A model generated the notes under the pieces. The model did not search any database. It was not told where the DNA came from and was given only the letters and a program-made list of their open reading frames with translations. A DNA stretch of 64,000 bases, from NCBI RefSeq assembly GCF_023716865.1, contig NZ_CP092417.1, positions 2,892,001 to 2,956,000 on the forward strand, written 5' to 3'. Both the position numbers and the translations under genes were made by a program. Of this stretch, positions 16,563 to 25,313 are shown piece after piece (within the stretch, counting starts at the first letter, position 1; every line of letters starts with the position of its first letter). The stretch comes from Endozoicomonas sp. SCSIO W0465 (GTDB taxonomy: Bacteria > Pseudomonadota > Gammaproteobacteria > Pseudomonadales > Endozoicomonadaceae).

Positions 16563-18611
16563 TTACCCCTTGATCTCTAAAAAAGAGCGGAAGTCCATGG
16601 GCGCAACACCGGCATCCAGTGCCACTTTGAACTGAGTGCCGTCCACATCCCAACCTTGTTGCTGTTCCAGACGAGGGGCAGGGTTACCATCCATGTACGC
16701 CACTTCAATGGTGTCGTACATATCGCCCGCCACCAGATAACTGGTTGCTGCAGAGGCGCTGTCCAGTCGGGCTTCGGAAATGGACTCTGCCATGCCAAAC
16801 ACCGGGTTGGCCGCTTTGCTGTTGGTTTTGCTGGGGTCGGCTTCGGAGCGGAGCAGCGAACCGGCAGTCCCTTCCAGCGCTACCGGGGTCAGCAGATAGC
16901 CCGGTCCGATATTGAGATGAGCATCACCGTCCTTGTGAGTTCTCATCAAGGTTCTGCCTTTGTCCAGATTCTCAATGGACAGACCACCGGTCAGCGTATT
17001 TTTGTGAGCGCTGGCGAACAGCTTCACACCGTCAGACATTTCAGGGTTGCCGGTTAGAATTGCATAGACCAGATCACCCACGGTTCTGGCGGCAGCTCTG
17101 CCCATGGCCTGTGGCAGTCGTGTGAAGACAGAGAGGTCATCGTTGATGATCGCCTGACGGGTAATGGAGAACAGCTTGCCATAGGTGGCCAGCAGGATGC
17201 TTTCCCCACGATCACTGACATTGCCGTATTTAAACTCAGCACCTTCCGCTACTTCTTTCAGGCTTGGGAAGGTGTTCAGGCCCACACGTTTGGTGGGTTT
17301 GAAATCGGTGAGTGTGCCTTCGCGGGTCCAGCGGGTGAAGGTTTCTGGTGTTTCGTCCCAGCCACGGAGCATGGCTTTATGGGCAACATCCGCTAGCACA
17401 TTGCCGAAATCACTGGTGCTGTGCGTAAAGGCAGCGGCCACCATGTTCATACGACTGTCGTATGCCGACATATTCACGCCTTTTTCAGACAGTGAAGCCC
17501 GTGCCATTTCCTGCAGGTTGAACGACTTGTATGGATTGTCCTTCTCGGCTTTCACATCTTTGAACACACGGGCTTCCAGAGCATTCAACAGCCCGTCGAA
17601 AACAATACGACCGTTGTCGGCATGCACATGCACGTTATTGGATGGCGTACTTGGGCTGGTACCGGCACCCAGTCGGTTCAGTAGTTTGTCTTTGGCCTGT
17701 TCCGGTGTGATGGTGGTATCACTCATGCACTCGATCAACAGGTCAGTATGCTGGCCATTGAAGGGGGTGAAGATGGCGCTGATCTGATCGTTGCGCTCCT
17801 GGGCGGTCATGGTCTTGCTGGTATCACTGGCTGCAGGTGTCGGGTTACCGCCCGCTGCCGCCTGGTTATGCTCTTTAGGCATAGGTGCTTTCTCCTTGGT
17901 GTGTTGAGGGGCGGAACCCTCGGGGTTTTCCGGTTGTTCGGAACGATTGGCTTGATTGGTTGCGCTCTGGAAGAAGGCCAGCGCCTTATCGGGAATATTT
18001 TCGGTAATATTTTGCAGTCTTTTTTTGCCTTTGCTGTTCAGGCTGGCGGCCATGGCAGGCGCTTCAAAGACTTCATCAGCAAAACCGGCGTCCACGGCTT
18101 CCTGCCCGAAGTACCAGGTCTCTTCATCCATCAGTGCGGTGATCTCTTCTTCAGACAGGCCGGTGCGTTTCTGGTAGGTGGTCATCAATGAGGATTTGAT
18201 CTGATCCAGCAGGTCGGCCATTTTCCGCAGCTCGTCCGACTCTCCCCAGGCATAAGACCATGGGTTGTGAATCATGAAAGCAGCAGACTCACCGATGACG
18301 ATCTTGTCACCGGCCATGGCAATAATGCTGGCAATGGAAGCCGCCATGCCATCCACATAGACTTCAACAAAGGCGCTGTCCTGCTTCAGCAGGTTGTAAA
18401 TGGTGACGCCTTCAAAGACATCCCCGCCCGGACTGTTGATCCGGACCCGTATAGTATTGATCGTGCCGTTGGCTGCCCGCAGCTCTTTCAACTGGTTGGC
18501 AATGTTCTGGGCGGTGATGCCCCACCAGCTGCTGATCTCTTCATAGATGATCAGTTCGACCACCGAATCAGCGGCCATTTTCAGGGAGTACTTACTGGTC
18601 TGTTTGGGCAT
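16563..18611 (-). CDS. ClpP-like prohead protease fused to Mu gpT-like major capsid protein
   Basis: From the ATG at 18611 (overlapping the portal stop by 20 bases) the protein has about 682 residues. Residues 15-200 form a ClpP-type protease: INSPGGDVFEG, the nucleophile Ser92 in GMAASIAS, His115 in FMIHNPW and an Asp further on. A low-complexity Ala/Pro/Gln linker follows. The C-terminal 380 residues resemble Mu-type major head subunits (DVAHKAMLRGWDETPE, FSITRQAIINDD, FASAHKNTLTGG, PGYLLTPVAL). Fused protease-capsid genes make both scaffold protease and shell from one precursor. Alternative TTG start at 18641. Confidence 0.88.
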   Translation of the reverse strand: MPKQTSKYSLKMAADSVVELIIYEEISSWWGITAQNIANQLKELRAANGTINTIRVRINSPGGDVFEGVTIYNLLKQDSAFVEVYVDGMAASIASIIAMAGDKIVIGESAAFMIHNPWSYAWGESDELRKMADLLDQIKSSLMTTYQKRTGLSEEEITALMDEETWYFGQEAVDAGFADEVFEAPAMAASLNSKGKKRLQNITENIPDKALAFFQSATNQANRSEQPENPEGSAPQHTKEKAPMPKEHNQAAAGGNPTPAASDTSKTMTAQERNDQISAIFTPFNGQHTDLLIECMSDTTITPEQAKDKLLNRLGAGTSPSTPSNNVHVHADNGRIVFDGLLNALEARVFKDVKAEKDNPYKSFNLQEMARASLSEKGVNMSAYDSRMNMVAAAFTHSTSDFGNVLADVAHKAMLRGWDETPETFTRWTREGTLTDFKPTKRVGLNTFPSLKEVAEGAEFKYGNVSDRGESILLATYGKLFSITRQAIINDDLSVFTRLPQAMGRAAARTVGDLVYAILTGNPEMSDGVKLFASAHKNTLTGGLSIENLDKGRTLMRTHKDGDAHLNIGPGYLLTPVALEGTAGSLLRSEADPSKTNSKAANPVFGMAESISEARLDSASAATSYLVAGDMYDTIEVAYMDGNPAPRLEQQQGWDVDGTQFKVALDAGVAPMDFRSFLEIKG

Positions 18612-20091
18612 TGTCTGAAACCTGTATGGAGGGTTTGTCAAAGTAGGGGTCGGTATCGGTCACCAGACCATCTTCACGGTTGGTCTGAATCTCTTTCAGG
18701 CGCTTGGCCCTGACCTTCACTGGATTACGACCTCTCGCCCGAATGGCTTCCGCATCGGTGGCGTGTCCATTCCTGACATTCTGTTTCCAGGCATTAGCCT
18801 CTTTCACCGGATCAATCCACGGCATTGTTGGCCCCAGGTACTCCGCATCAAACAAACTGCGGACATCCAGACTGGCAGGCGCACGAAGAACACCAGAGGC
18901 AATAGAGACCCGGATCAATGATTCATAACAGGGCATGGACCAGCTATTGATAAACTGATCCTGAAACACGGCATGGGTACTGGTGACGTCCACCAGTTCC
19001 TGACGCTGGCTAGAATAGGTGCCCATGTAAGTTCTGGAAACCGTGCTGTAGCTGCTGGCGGTTCCGGCACAGGCCGCTTTCAGCATGGCGTCTCGGTATG
19101 GGGTTAACAGGGCACTGGGGCGATTGCTTTCAATGGTGCCGACATCCTCACCGGGGGCGAGATTGTCAAACACCATGAGTGGACTGATATCAAACAAACG
19201 CTCATCGTCATCGTCGTTTTGATTCCCCATGTACATCTGGGGTTCGCCCTTTTTGATATAGGCGGTCAGTGCCGCCGATACCTTGGCGGCTACCTGCTCG
19301 GCGTGTTCATAGTCTCTCAGGTCACCCAGTCGCTGAATCACCGGAGCCAGCAGGGAGATACCCCGGGCCTGACGGGAACGACGAGCCAGTTTCAGATGCA
19401 GCATGTTGTCTGCTGACACCCGTTTGGTGGTCAGGCTCCACTTGCCCATCAGGTTGCCGGGATGATCTTTGTAAATGTGGTAAGCGGTTGGCTTGCCCCA
19501 AGCATTGCGCTCAACACCACCGACAATGTTACGGCTGGCATCGATCTGGCTTTCCGATGGCAGATAGTCCGCCTCCAGCAGCTCAACCGCCAGCGGTACC
19601 CGGGTAGCGAACTGATACAAATTAACTCGCCCCTGTACCAGCTGCCCCAGCATCTCACCATCCCGCAGCCAGCTGAGACAGACAATACGCTCCGCATCAC
19701 TGCGGGGCATGCCACAGGTGGTGACGGATCGGGACCATTCTTCAAACAGGCCGGAGAGCTCTTCCGCAAAATCCGTAAGGATTTCGCCATTCTTATCCCT
19801 GGGCGTAGGCTCAATCAGAATACCCTTGGCACCGATGACCCCTTTGACTTTCTCATCCAGAATACCGGCGGCCAGATCATAGTTTTCATCCAGCCATCGG
19901 GCCTGCTCCCGCAATGAACGGGAGTGGATCGCGACCGCATCACCGGAACCGGTAGAGCGTTTGATCTTGCGCAGCCGGTCCGGCCTGGCAGCCTCATGCT
20001 GTGCCAGTATTTCAAATTGCGCCCGGGCTCTCAGACGGTTCAATGCCCGCTGGGGAAAGAAAGGGGCAATCATCCGGTCAAGAATATTCAC
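18592..20091 (-). CDS. Phage portal protein, lambda family
   Basis: A 499-residue portal protein that forms the dodecameric DNA gate of the head. The N-terminal helices (LRARAQFEILAQHEAARPDRL, SLREQARWLDENYDLAAGIL) are followed by VKGVIGAKGILIEPTPRD. RRSRQARGISLLAPVIQRL and SAALTAYIKKGEP are conserved blocks of the lambda gpB-type family. It starts at GTG 20091, overlapping the gpW stop (GGTGA), which suggests translational coupling. It ends within the start region of the protease-capsid gene. Confidence 0.9.
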   Translation of the reverse strand: MNILDRMIAPFFPQRALNRLRARAQFEILAQHEAARPDRLRKIKRSTGSGDAVAIHSRSLREQARWLDENYDLAAGILDEKVKGVIGAKGILIEPTPRDKNGEILTDFAEELSGLFEEWSRSVTTCGMPRSDAERIVCLSWLRDGEMLGQLVQGRVNLYQFATRVPLAVELLEADYLPSESQIDASRNIVGGVERNAWGKPTAYHIYKDHPGNLMGKWSLTTKRVSADNMLHLKLARRSRQARGISLLAPVIQRLGDLRDYEHAEQVAAKVSAALTAYIKKGEPQMYMGNQNDDDDERLFDISPLMVFDNLAPGEDVGTIESNRPSALLTPYRDAMLKAACAGTASSYSTVSRTYMGTYSSQRQELVDVTSTHAVFQDQFINSWSMPCYESLIRVSIASGVLRAPASLDVRSLFDAEYLGPTMPWIDPVKEANAWKQNVRNGHATDAEAIRARGRNPVKVRAKRLKEIQTNREDGLVTDTDPYFDKPSIQVSDNAQTDQ

Positions 20092-20288
20092 CAGTTAATG
20101 ACTCCCACACTGTAGGGCTTGCGACGGGTTTTAGCCTGTAGACGACGCTCCCACTCTTGACGACCCTCACGGATTTCATTGAGGTTTTCCATGGTGATGG
20201 TGCGGCCGTTCATGGAGACGTTCTTTCCGGCAAGCAGGTCTTTTTCGGCCTGTATGTACAGGTCAATCATCTGTTGTTCTGGAGACAT
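20088..20288 (-). CDS. Head-tail joining protein gpW-like
   Basis: A 66-residue protein between terminase and portal, the lambda gene W position. The sequence MSPEQQMIDLYIQAEKDLLAGKN followed by VSMNGRTITMENLNEIREGRQ has the helix-hairpin-helix layout of gpW, which plugs the portal before tail joining. Its stop codon overlaps the GTG start of the portal gene. Confidence 0.82.
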   Translation of the reverse strand: MSPEQQMIDLYIQAEKDLLAGKNVSMNGRTITMENLNEIREGRQEWERRLQAKTRRKPYSVGVINW

Positions 20289-20294
20289 AGGTAT

Positions 20295-22202
20295 TTAGAG
20301 CCAGCTGGATTGATGAACGGACTTTCGTTTTTTGGTGGACTGGTTTTTTCGGCCTTCCGGTCTTGCCCGATCAAGGTCAAGCCCGAAGTGCTGTTGGGCA
20401 ATACGGACCGCAGCGAGGTTATATACCTCCAGATCCGTCGGTTCGTTACGGACACCGGAAGGGCATTCCCACCGGTACACCCGCCGACCTTTGACAAAGC
20501 TGAGTTTCTTACGCTCAGCAGTCAGCCCTTTGAAATAGAGTTCATCCGCCCATTCCACCATGGGCAGGTGCATATACCCCTTGATGGGTTTGGTCAGGTC
20601 TTTGGCCTGCATGGCCAGCCGTGAATAGATAATATCCTTGGCGTTATCGGTACCGACTTCCGTCAGGTAGACGCCTTTGCGGTTTCGCTTCCGGGGGAAG
20701 TTGGCCACCGGCTTACCGTAGACCGATGCCCCTTTGATGGGAATGCGCCGCATCGGGTCTTGACGACACCAGGCATACACCTCATCGGTATAGTGACCAC
20801 CGGAGTCGATACAGATCAGACCCACGGACATTTTCGCACCGCTGGCATGCTGAAAACTCTGGTCAACATATTCGGTCAGTTTTTGCCAGATCAGTTCACC
20901 GGCAGGATCACCGATCAGACGCTTGTAACCAATCAGCCAGCTTTCTTCACCCGGGCCATAGGCTTTGATCTTGATTTCCAGTCGATCATCCTGGGTATCC
21001 ACGGAGCCGGCGATATAGACAGCCCATTCCGGTATGGTGGGCAGATAGGTTTCCCGTCGGGCGTAAAGGTTTTCCCATTCCAGCTTTTCGCCGGTTTCAT
21101 CGTCCCAGGTCTCGCCAAGGGTGGTATTGACGAAGGTCTTCAGCTTTCCCTGGTCGTCTCTGGTATTCAGGAAGTCTCTGGCGATACGTTCCCAGGTTGT
21201 GAACGGGCTATAGGCTGTCCAGATATTCCAGGTGACAGACTCGGGGGTTTCGCTGACTTGCCCATTCAACAGAAACTCGTAGCCATCAACCGTGGTGATG
21301 CCTGTCTTATGGCATCGCCACTGGGCTTTGGCAAAATGCGGGGTCAGCTCATGCTGGCGAATTACACAGCCATTGTGTTCACACAGATACCAGACATCCC
21401 TCGGATTATTCTCTGCCCACTTAATACCAAATGGGGCATCCTTTCCTCCCCACTTTAACGACTGATACTCCCCACAGTGCGGGCATGGTACGAACATAAG
21501 GAAGTCAGTCTCTGACTCCTGGGCTGCCCGTTCAATCTGGCAGTGCCCTTTGATCTTGGGTGTGCTACCCCGGATGGACTTCGGGAAAGCAGAACCTTCC
21601 AGTCGTTTATCACCCAGAAAAGTAGGGGCACCTTCTTTTTCCACGTCTTCCGGAAAGGCCGCCAGCTCATCATAGATAATGAAATCCAGCGATTTTTCCC
21701 GGTAGTTCTTTGCCGCCGTACCACCCAGACACCAGAGCTGCCGCTGGTTACTGAACTTCTTGGCTTCCAGCGTATTGTCCCGGTGCTTCTTGCCAAACCA
21801 TGGGGCCAGCTCTTTCAGTACCGGAACATCCCGGATAGCCGTTTCTACATGAGCTTTCATAAAGCTGCTGGCGGCACTGTCCGTTGGTTGGAGAATCATG
21901 CCGTTGCGTTTTTTGTGTTGTAGCTGATAACCGGTAGCCGCTTTCAGCATTTGGGAGTAACCAACCCGGGCCGACTTGATCAGGTTCACTACCCGGATCT
22001 CGTCGTTACCCATGCTGTTCAGGATCGCTACCTGAAACGGTGCAGTCTCCCAACGCCCCTCGATGTAGGCCGATTCAGCCGACAAATAGAAATTCTCATC
22101 CGCCCATTCTGAACAGGTCATGGGCACTGGCCGGTGCATGGCCAAGAATCCAAGCCTGGCGGCTTTACATAGATTCTGCCGCTGTCTCGGAGAGATATTC
22201 AT
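20295..22202 (-). CDS. Phage terminase large subunit, GpA family
   Basis: A protein of about 635 residues with a packaging ATPase and a nuclease half. The Walker A-like NLIKSARVGYSQM (near residue 75) and Walker B LDFIIYDE (near 175) match lambda gpA. A zinc-like pair CPHCGEYQSL with CEHNGC lies near 230-260. The nuclease half starts at AGSVDTQDDRLEIKIKAYG. The ATG at 22202 is preferred over the adjacent TTG. It overlaps the small subunit gene, as is usual for coupled terminase genes. Confidence 0.93.
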   Translation of the reverse strand: MNISPRQRQNLCKAARLGFLAMHRPVPMTCSEWADENFYLSAESAYIEGRWETAPFQVAILNSMGNDEIRVVNLIKSARVGYSQMLKAATGYQLQHKKRNGMILQPTDSAASSFMKAHVETAIRDVPVLKELAPWFGKKHRDNTLEAKKFSNQRQLWCLGGTAAKNYREKSLDFIIYDELAAFPEDVEKEGAPTFLGDKRLEGSAFPKSIRGSTPKIKGHCQIERAAQESETDFLMFVPCPHCGEYQSLKWGGKDAPFGIKWAENNPRDVWYLCEHNGCVIRQHELTPHFAKAQWRCHKTGITTVDGYEFLLNGQVSETPESVTWNIWTAYSPFTTWERIARDFLNTRDDQGKLKTFVNTTLGETWDDETGEKLEWENLYARRETYLPTIPEWAVYIAGSVDTQDDRLEIKIKAYGPGEESWLIGYKRLIGDPAGELIWQKLTEYVDQSFQHASGAKMSVGLICIDSGGHYTDEVYAWCRQDPMRRIPIKGASVYGKPVANFPRKRNRKGVYLTEVGTDNAKDIIYSRLAMQAKDLTKPIKGYMHLPMVEWADELYFKGLTAERKKLSFVKGRRVYRWECPSGVRNEPTDLEVYNLAAVRIAQQHFGLDLDRARPEGRKNQSTKKRKSVHQSSWL

Positions 22203-22524
22203 CAAGGTACTGGGGGATCAACTCATGGCCACGGGCAATGGCATTTTGTGATTTAACAATTTCCCGTTTGAAGTTTTCCAGCTGGACTGGTGTCAGTTCC
22301 GGATGCTTCCGCTTCATGTTCAGCACCAGAGTATCCAGAATACCTGCCGCCTCAGCCAGGCATTTACCCAGCACATAAGACTGCAGATCCACCGGGGCCA
22401 CTTTGCCTTCGGCCAGTTCGTTCTTTAGTTCCTGCCCATCGGCCTGTGCCCGGGTGAGTCGGTACCGTTCAAATTCAATGGAATCCGGATCCAGTTCTTC
22501 GGCACTGGTTGGTTTATCCGTCAT
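22165..22524 (-). CDS. Phage terminase small subunit (DUF1441/Nu1-like)
   Basis: A 119-residue protein upstream of and overlapping the large terminase. Features are the helix-rich ARGHELIPQYLDEYLSETAAE end, a central LGKCLAEAAGILDTLVLNMKRKHPEL segment and an acidic N-terminus. It probably recognises packaging sites and recruits the large subunit. The left end of an IS1634-type element begins within about 10 bases of its start codon, so its original promoter, and perhaps its original first codons, are gone. Confidence 0.65.
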   Translation of the reverse strand: MTDKPTSAEELDPDSIEFERYRLTRAQADGQELKNELAEGKVAPVDLQSYVLGKCLAEAAGILDTLVLNMKRKHPELTPVQLENFKREIVKSQNAIARGHELIPQYLDEYLSETAAESM

Positions 22525-24240
22525 TCAGCACTCAATCTGAGAATTTCCCTACACCGGCTAAAATGTAAAAAATTCTCAGAATGAACATGTCCAATGCATC
22601 CTCATCAGTTCCACATTCAACGTATCGATCATATGGGTTTGGTTGCCGGTATGTGCAAAGAACTCGGTATCTCTAATCATCTGGATTCCCTGGTTCCTAA
22701 CCAATCTGAACACCGGAATATTTCCTTTGGCGAAACCGTAGTATCAATGCTGCTTAACGGCCTTGGGTTCACTGCCCGCACGCTTCATATGTTCCCGGAG
22801 TTTCATGCTGATAAACCGCTGGATAAACTCATCAGGCCCGGTATTAAACCCGAACACATTAACGACAGTGTACTCGGCAGAGCCCTGGATCAGCTTTTTG
22901 AACTGGATGTAAGTGAGGTCTATTTATCGCTGGCTGTCAAGGCAGTGAATGTCTTAAAACTGCCGTGCAAGGCTCTGAACCTTGACTCAACAAGCTTGCA
23001 TGTGGACGGCGTTTATAACAGCGAATCTGACGTCGACGAAGAAGATATGCACTGTATCAAACTCTGTCGTGGATACAGCAGGGATCATCGACCCGAGCTC
23101 AACCAGGCAATACTGCTGATGATGACGGAAAATCAGGCCGGTATTCCCGTTTTTATGAAAGCGTCCAGTGGCAACGTAAACGACAATAAAAACTTTAAAA
23201 AAGTCATCAGCAGCCATTTGAAATCCTACCGGGAAGCCCTGAATAATCGCTACCTGATTGGTGATGCAGCACTTTATACAACAGATAACGTACAGATACT
23301 TCATCAGCAGGGCCAGCAATTTATCACCCGGGTTCCGTCAAAAATCAAAGAAGCCAGAGAACTGATTGACAGTGTCGCTTCTTGTGAAATGACACCAGTG
23401 GAGGGTGCTGAGGGCTATGAGAGTCATGAAATGCTGTCAGATCATGCGGGTGTCTCCCAGCGCTGGATTCTGGTCCGCAGCGAGCAGGCTCGAAAGAGCG
23501 AACAAAAAACACTGCTGAAAAAAATGCTAAAGAAGTCTGAGAAAGAAGCAGAGCGCTGACCAGTAAACTGGCCAAAAAAGCCTTCAAGTGTGAAACCGAC
23601 GCATTGCGTGCGTTCGATGAATGGCAGTCAAAAACTATTTATTGTCAGGCGGAACCTGTCATTACTGAGAAACCCTGCTATACCAAGGTAGGTCGTCCGG
23701 AGAAAGGCTCTAAACCGGACAGTATTGAATATTATGTGAGCGGATATCCTTGGGTATCCGTTGACTGTCGCAAAGATGCAGAGTGTTCTCTGGGTTGCTT
23801 TGTGCTGGCGACGAATGATCTGGACGACAGTCGGCTGAGTACAGCAGAAGTGCTAAGTACTTACAAATCACAACAGTCAGTAGAGCGTGGCTTTCGGTTT
23901 TTGAAGAGCCCGGAGTTTCTGGTTTCTTCGCTGTTTTTAAAGAAACCGGAACGAATAGAAGCCTTGCTGATGGTGATGACGCTGTGTCTGTTAGTGTATG
24001 CGGCGATTCAGCATCGAATTAGGCATGAGCTAAAACGACAGAGTCGGTTTTTCCCGGACATGAAGCGGAAACCCTGCCAAAACCCGACAGCGCGTTGGGT
24101 GTTTTTCTGCTTTCAGGGTATCAACGTGCTATTGGTCGATGGACATGAAAAGCATGTGGTTGGATTACAAGAAAGGCAGTTGACTATTATTTCAATTCTT
24201 GGGCGACCGTATCAGGAAATTTATTCCTGATACGGGTGCT
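22525..24240 (+). mobile_element. IS1634-type element
   Basis: The extent is set by the transposase and by a 16-bp inverted repeat, ATCCGTCATTCAGCAC at 22516-22531 and its complement at 24236-24251. Part of that repeat overlaps phage and downstream IS sequence, so exact ends are uncertain by about 10 bases. No direct target duplication is seen. The right side abuts a truncated 1.53-kb IS, which suggests an adjacent deletion. Confidence 0.7.
22594..24230 (+). pseudogene. IS1634-family transposase, frameshifted
   Basis: The first frame (22594 to about 23559) contains LNLDSTSLHVDG, GYSRDHRPELNQAILLM and GIPVFMKASSGN, characteristic of IS1634 transposases. It stops at AEGCGC-TGA near 23557. Reading one base shifted gives LTSKLAKKAFKCETDALRAFDEW and continues without interruption to 24230 (YKSQQSVERGFRFLKSPEF). 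A single-base loss in GAGCGCTGACC explains it. The restored length would be 545 residues, normal for the family. Confidence 0.85.
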
Positions 24241-25071
24241 GAATGACGGATGTACGGCAAATTTCGCAAAATACGTTATCGTACCCTGATCTGTCGCGCC
24301 AGATTCCTTAAAGGTCGTGAAGTACGCGTCGTCTGGAGTCGCTTTGAAAATGACAAAGGTCTGACCGAAAGCAGAATATTCATCTCGACCAATCCGGAAC
24401 TTGAGGGACTGGAGGTGCTTCGTGCCTATTCCCGGAGATGGCCGGTAGAGCCAATGTTTCACCAACTCAAACATGCTTTTGGCTGTTGCCATTTATGGCA
24501 GCAGAAATTGCGAACACTGCTTCGATGGATGCATTTGAAAATGGCAGGCTATGCATTATTGCAGTTATTTAGGACTTACGCATTGATGACACCGATAAAT
24601 TTTGGTAGGAGGTGATCCTTCCCCTTTGCAAAACTCTCAATGAAAGCGCCTATTGTCTCTTTAAACAGCCCCCGTTGGTGCTGATAAATATTCGTAAACT
24701 CCTGCTCTATCTGCATTTTCTGGAGATAAACAAAAGCTAAAATTGCAGCAAATATATGGTTTCTGACGGGTCGTTCGCTGCGAACCTGAAAGTGCTCAAT
24801 ATGGCAAACCTGCTTGATCGCCCTGTGAAACTGTTCGATCTGCCAGTGCTGGTCATGGATCTGCTTGAAGTCATTGCGTTCAAAAGGGACTTCCTCTGGC
24901 AAGTAAACCACGTAGTGGCGACGCTGGTCTTTTAGCATCGTCCTGAACAACCGGATCTTACCGAAGTCTTTGAGCCATACATCCAGACCATTGTCGGGGA
25001 TGTCGAGGTGTTGAACCTGCTGCCATTTACCTTTTTCCAGTGATACTGTCCTGTTTTTCTCAACGGTGCAT

Positions 25072-25161
25072 ATTCTGGTAACTCTTGAACACTCATTCTG
25101 GTAACACTTGAACACCCATTCTGGTAACACTTGAACACCTATTCTGGTTTCTTTTGAACAC
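25072..25161. repeat. Four 23-bp terminal repeats of IS21 copy A (left end)
   Basis: ATTCTGG...TTGAACAC units begin at 25072, 25095, 25118 and 25141, spaced exactly 23 bases. Two inverted units occur at the right end near 27669-27711. Multiple terminal repeats like these are the known binding sites for the IstA transposase. The mirror set is at 31894-31983 and 29344-29386 in copy B. Confidence 0.88.
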
Positions 25162-25313
25162 TTTTTGATGATTTCCAGAATCACCGTTCAAGCTTCCAGA
25201 AACGCTGTTCAACAGACCATAAACCGGTCTAATACAGCTAACAAATATCTTCTTATGCATTGATTTTCCATAACTTTGGCCGTTCTTATCTGTACCAAGA
25301 GAGGGAACCGGCC

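Noticed and set aside
24576..25184. A 202-codon frame starting MILEIIKKCSKETRIG
   Set aside because: It is a chimera: the first 40 codons come from the IS21 left end read through into the C-terminal part of the interrupted 1.11-kb IS transposase.
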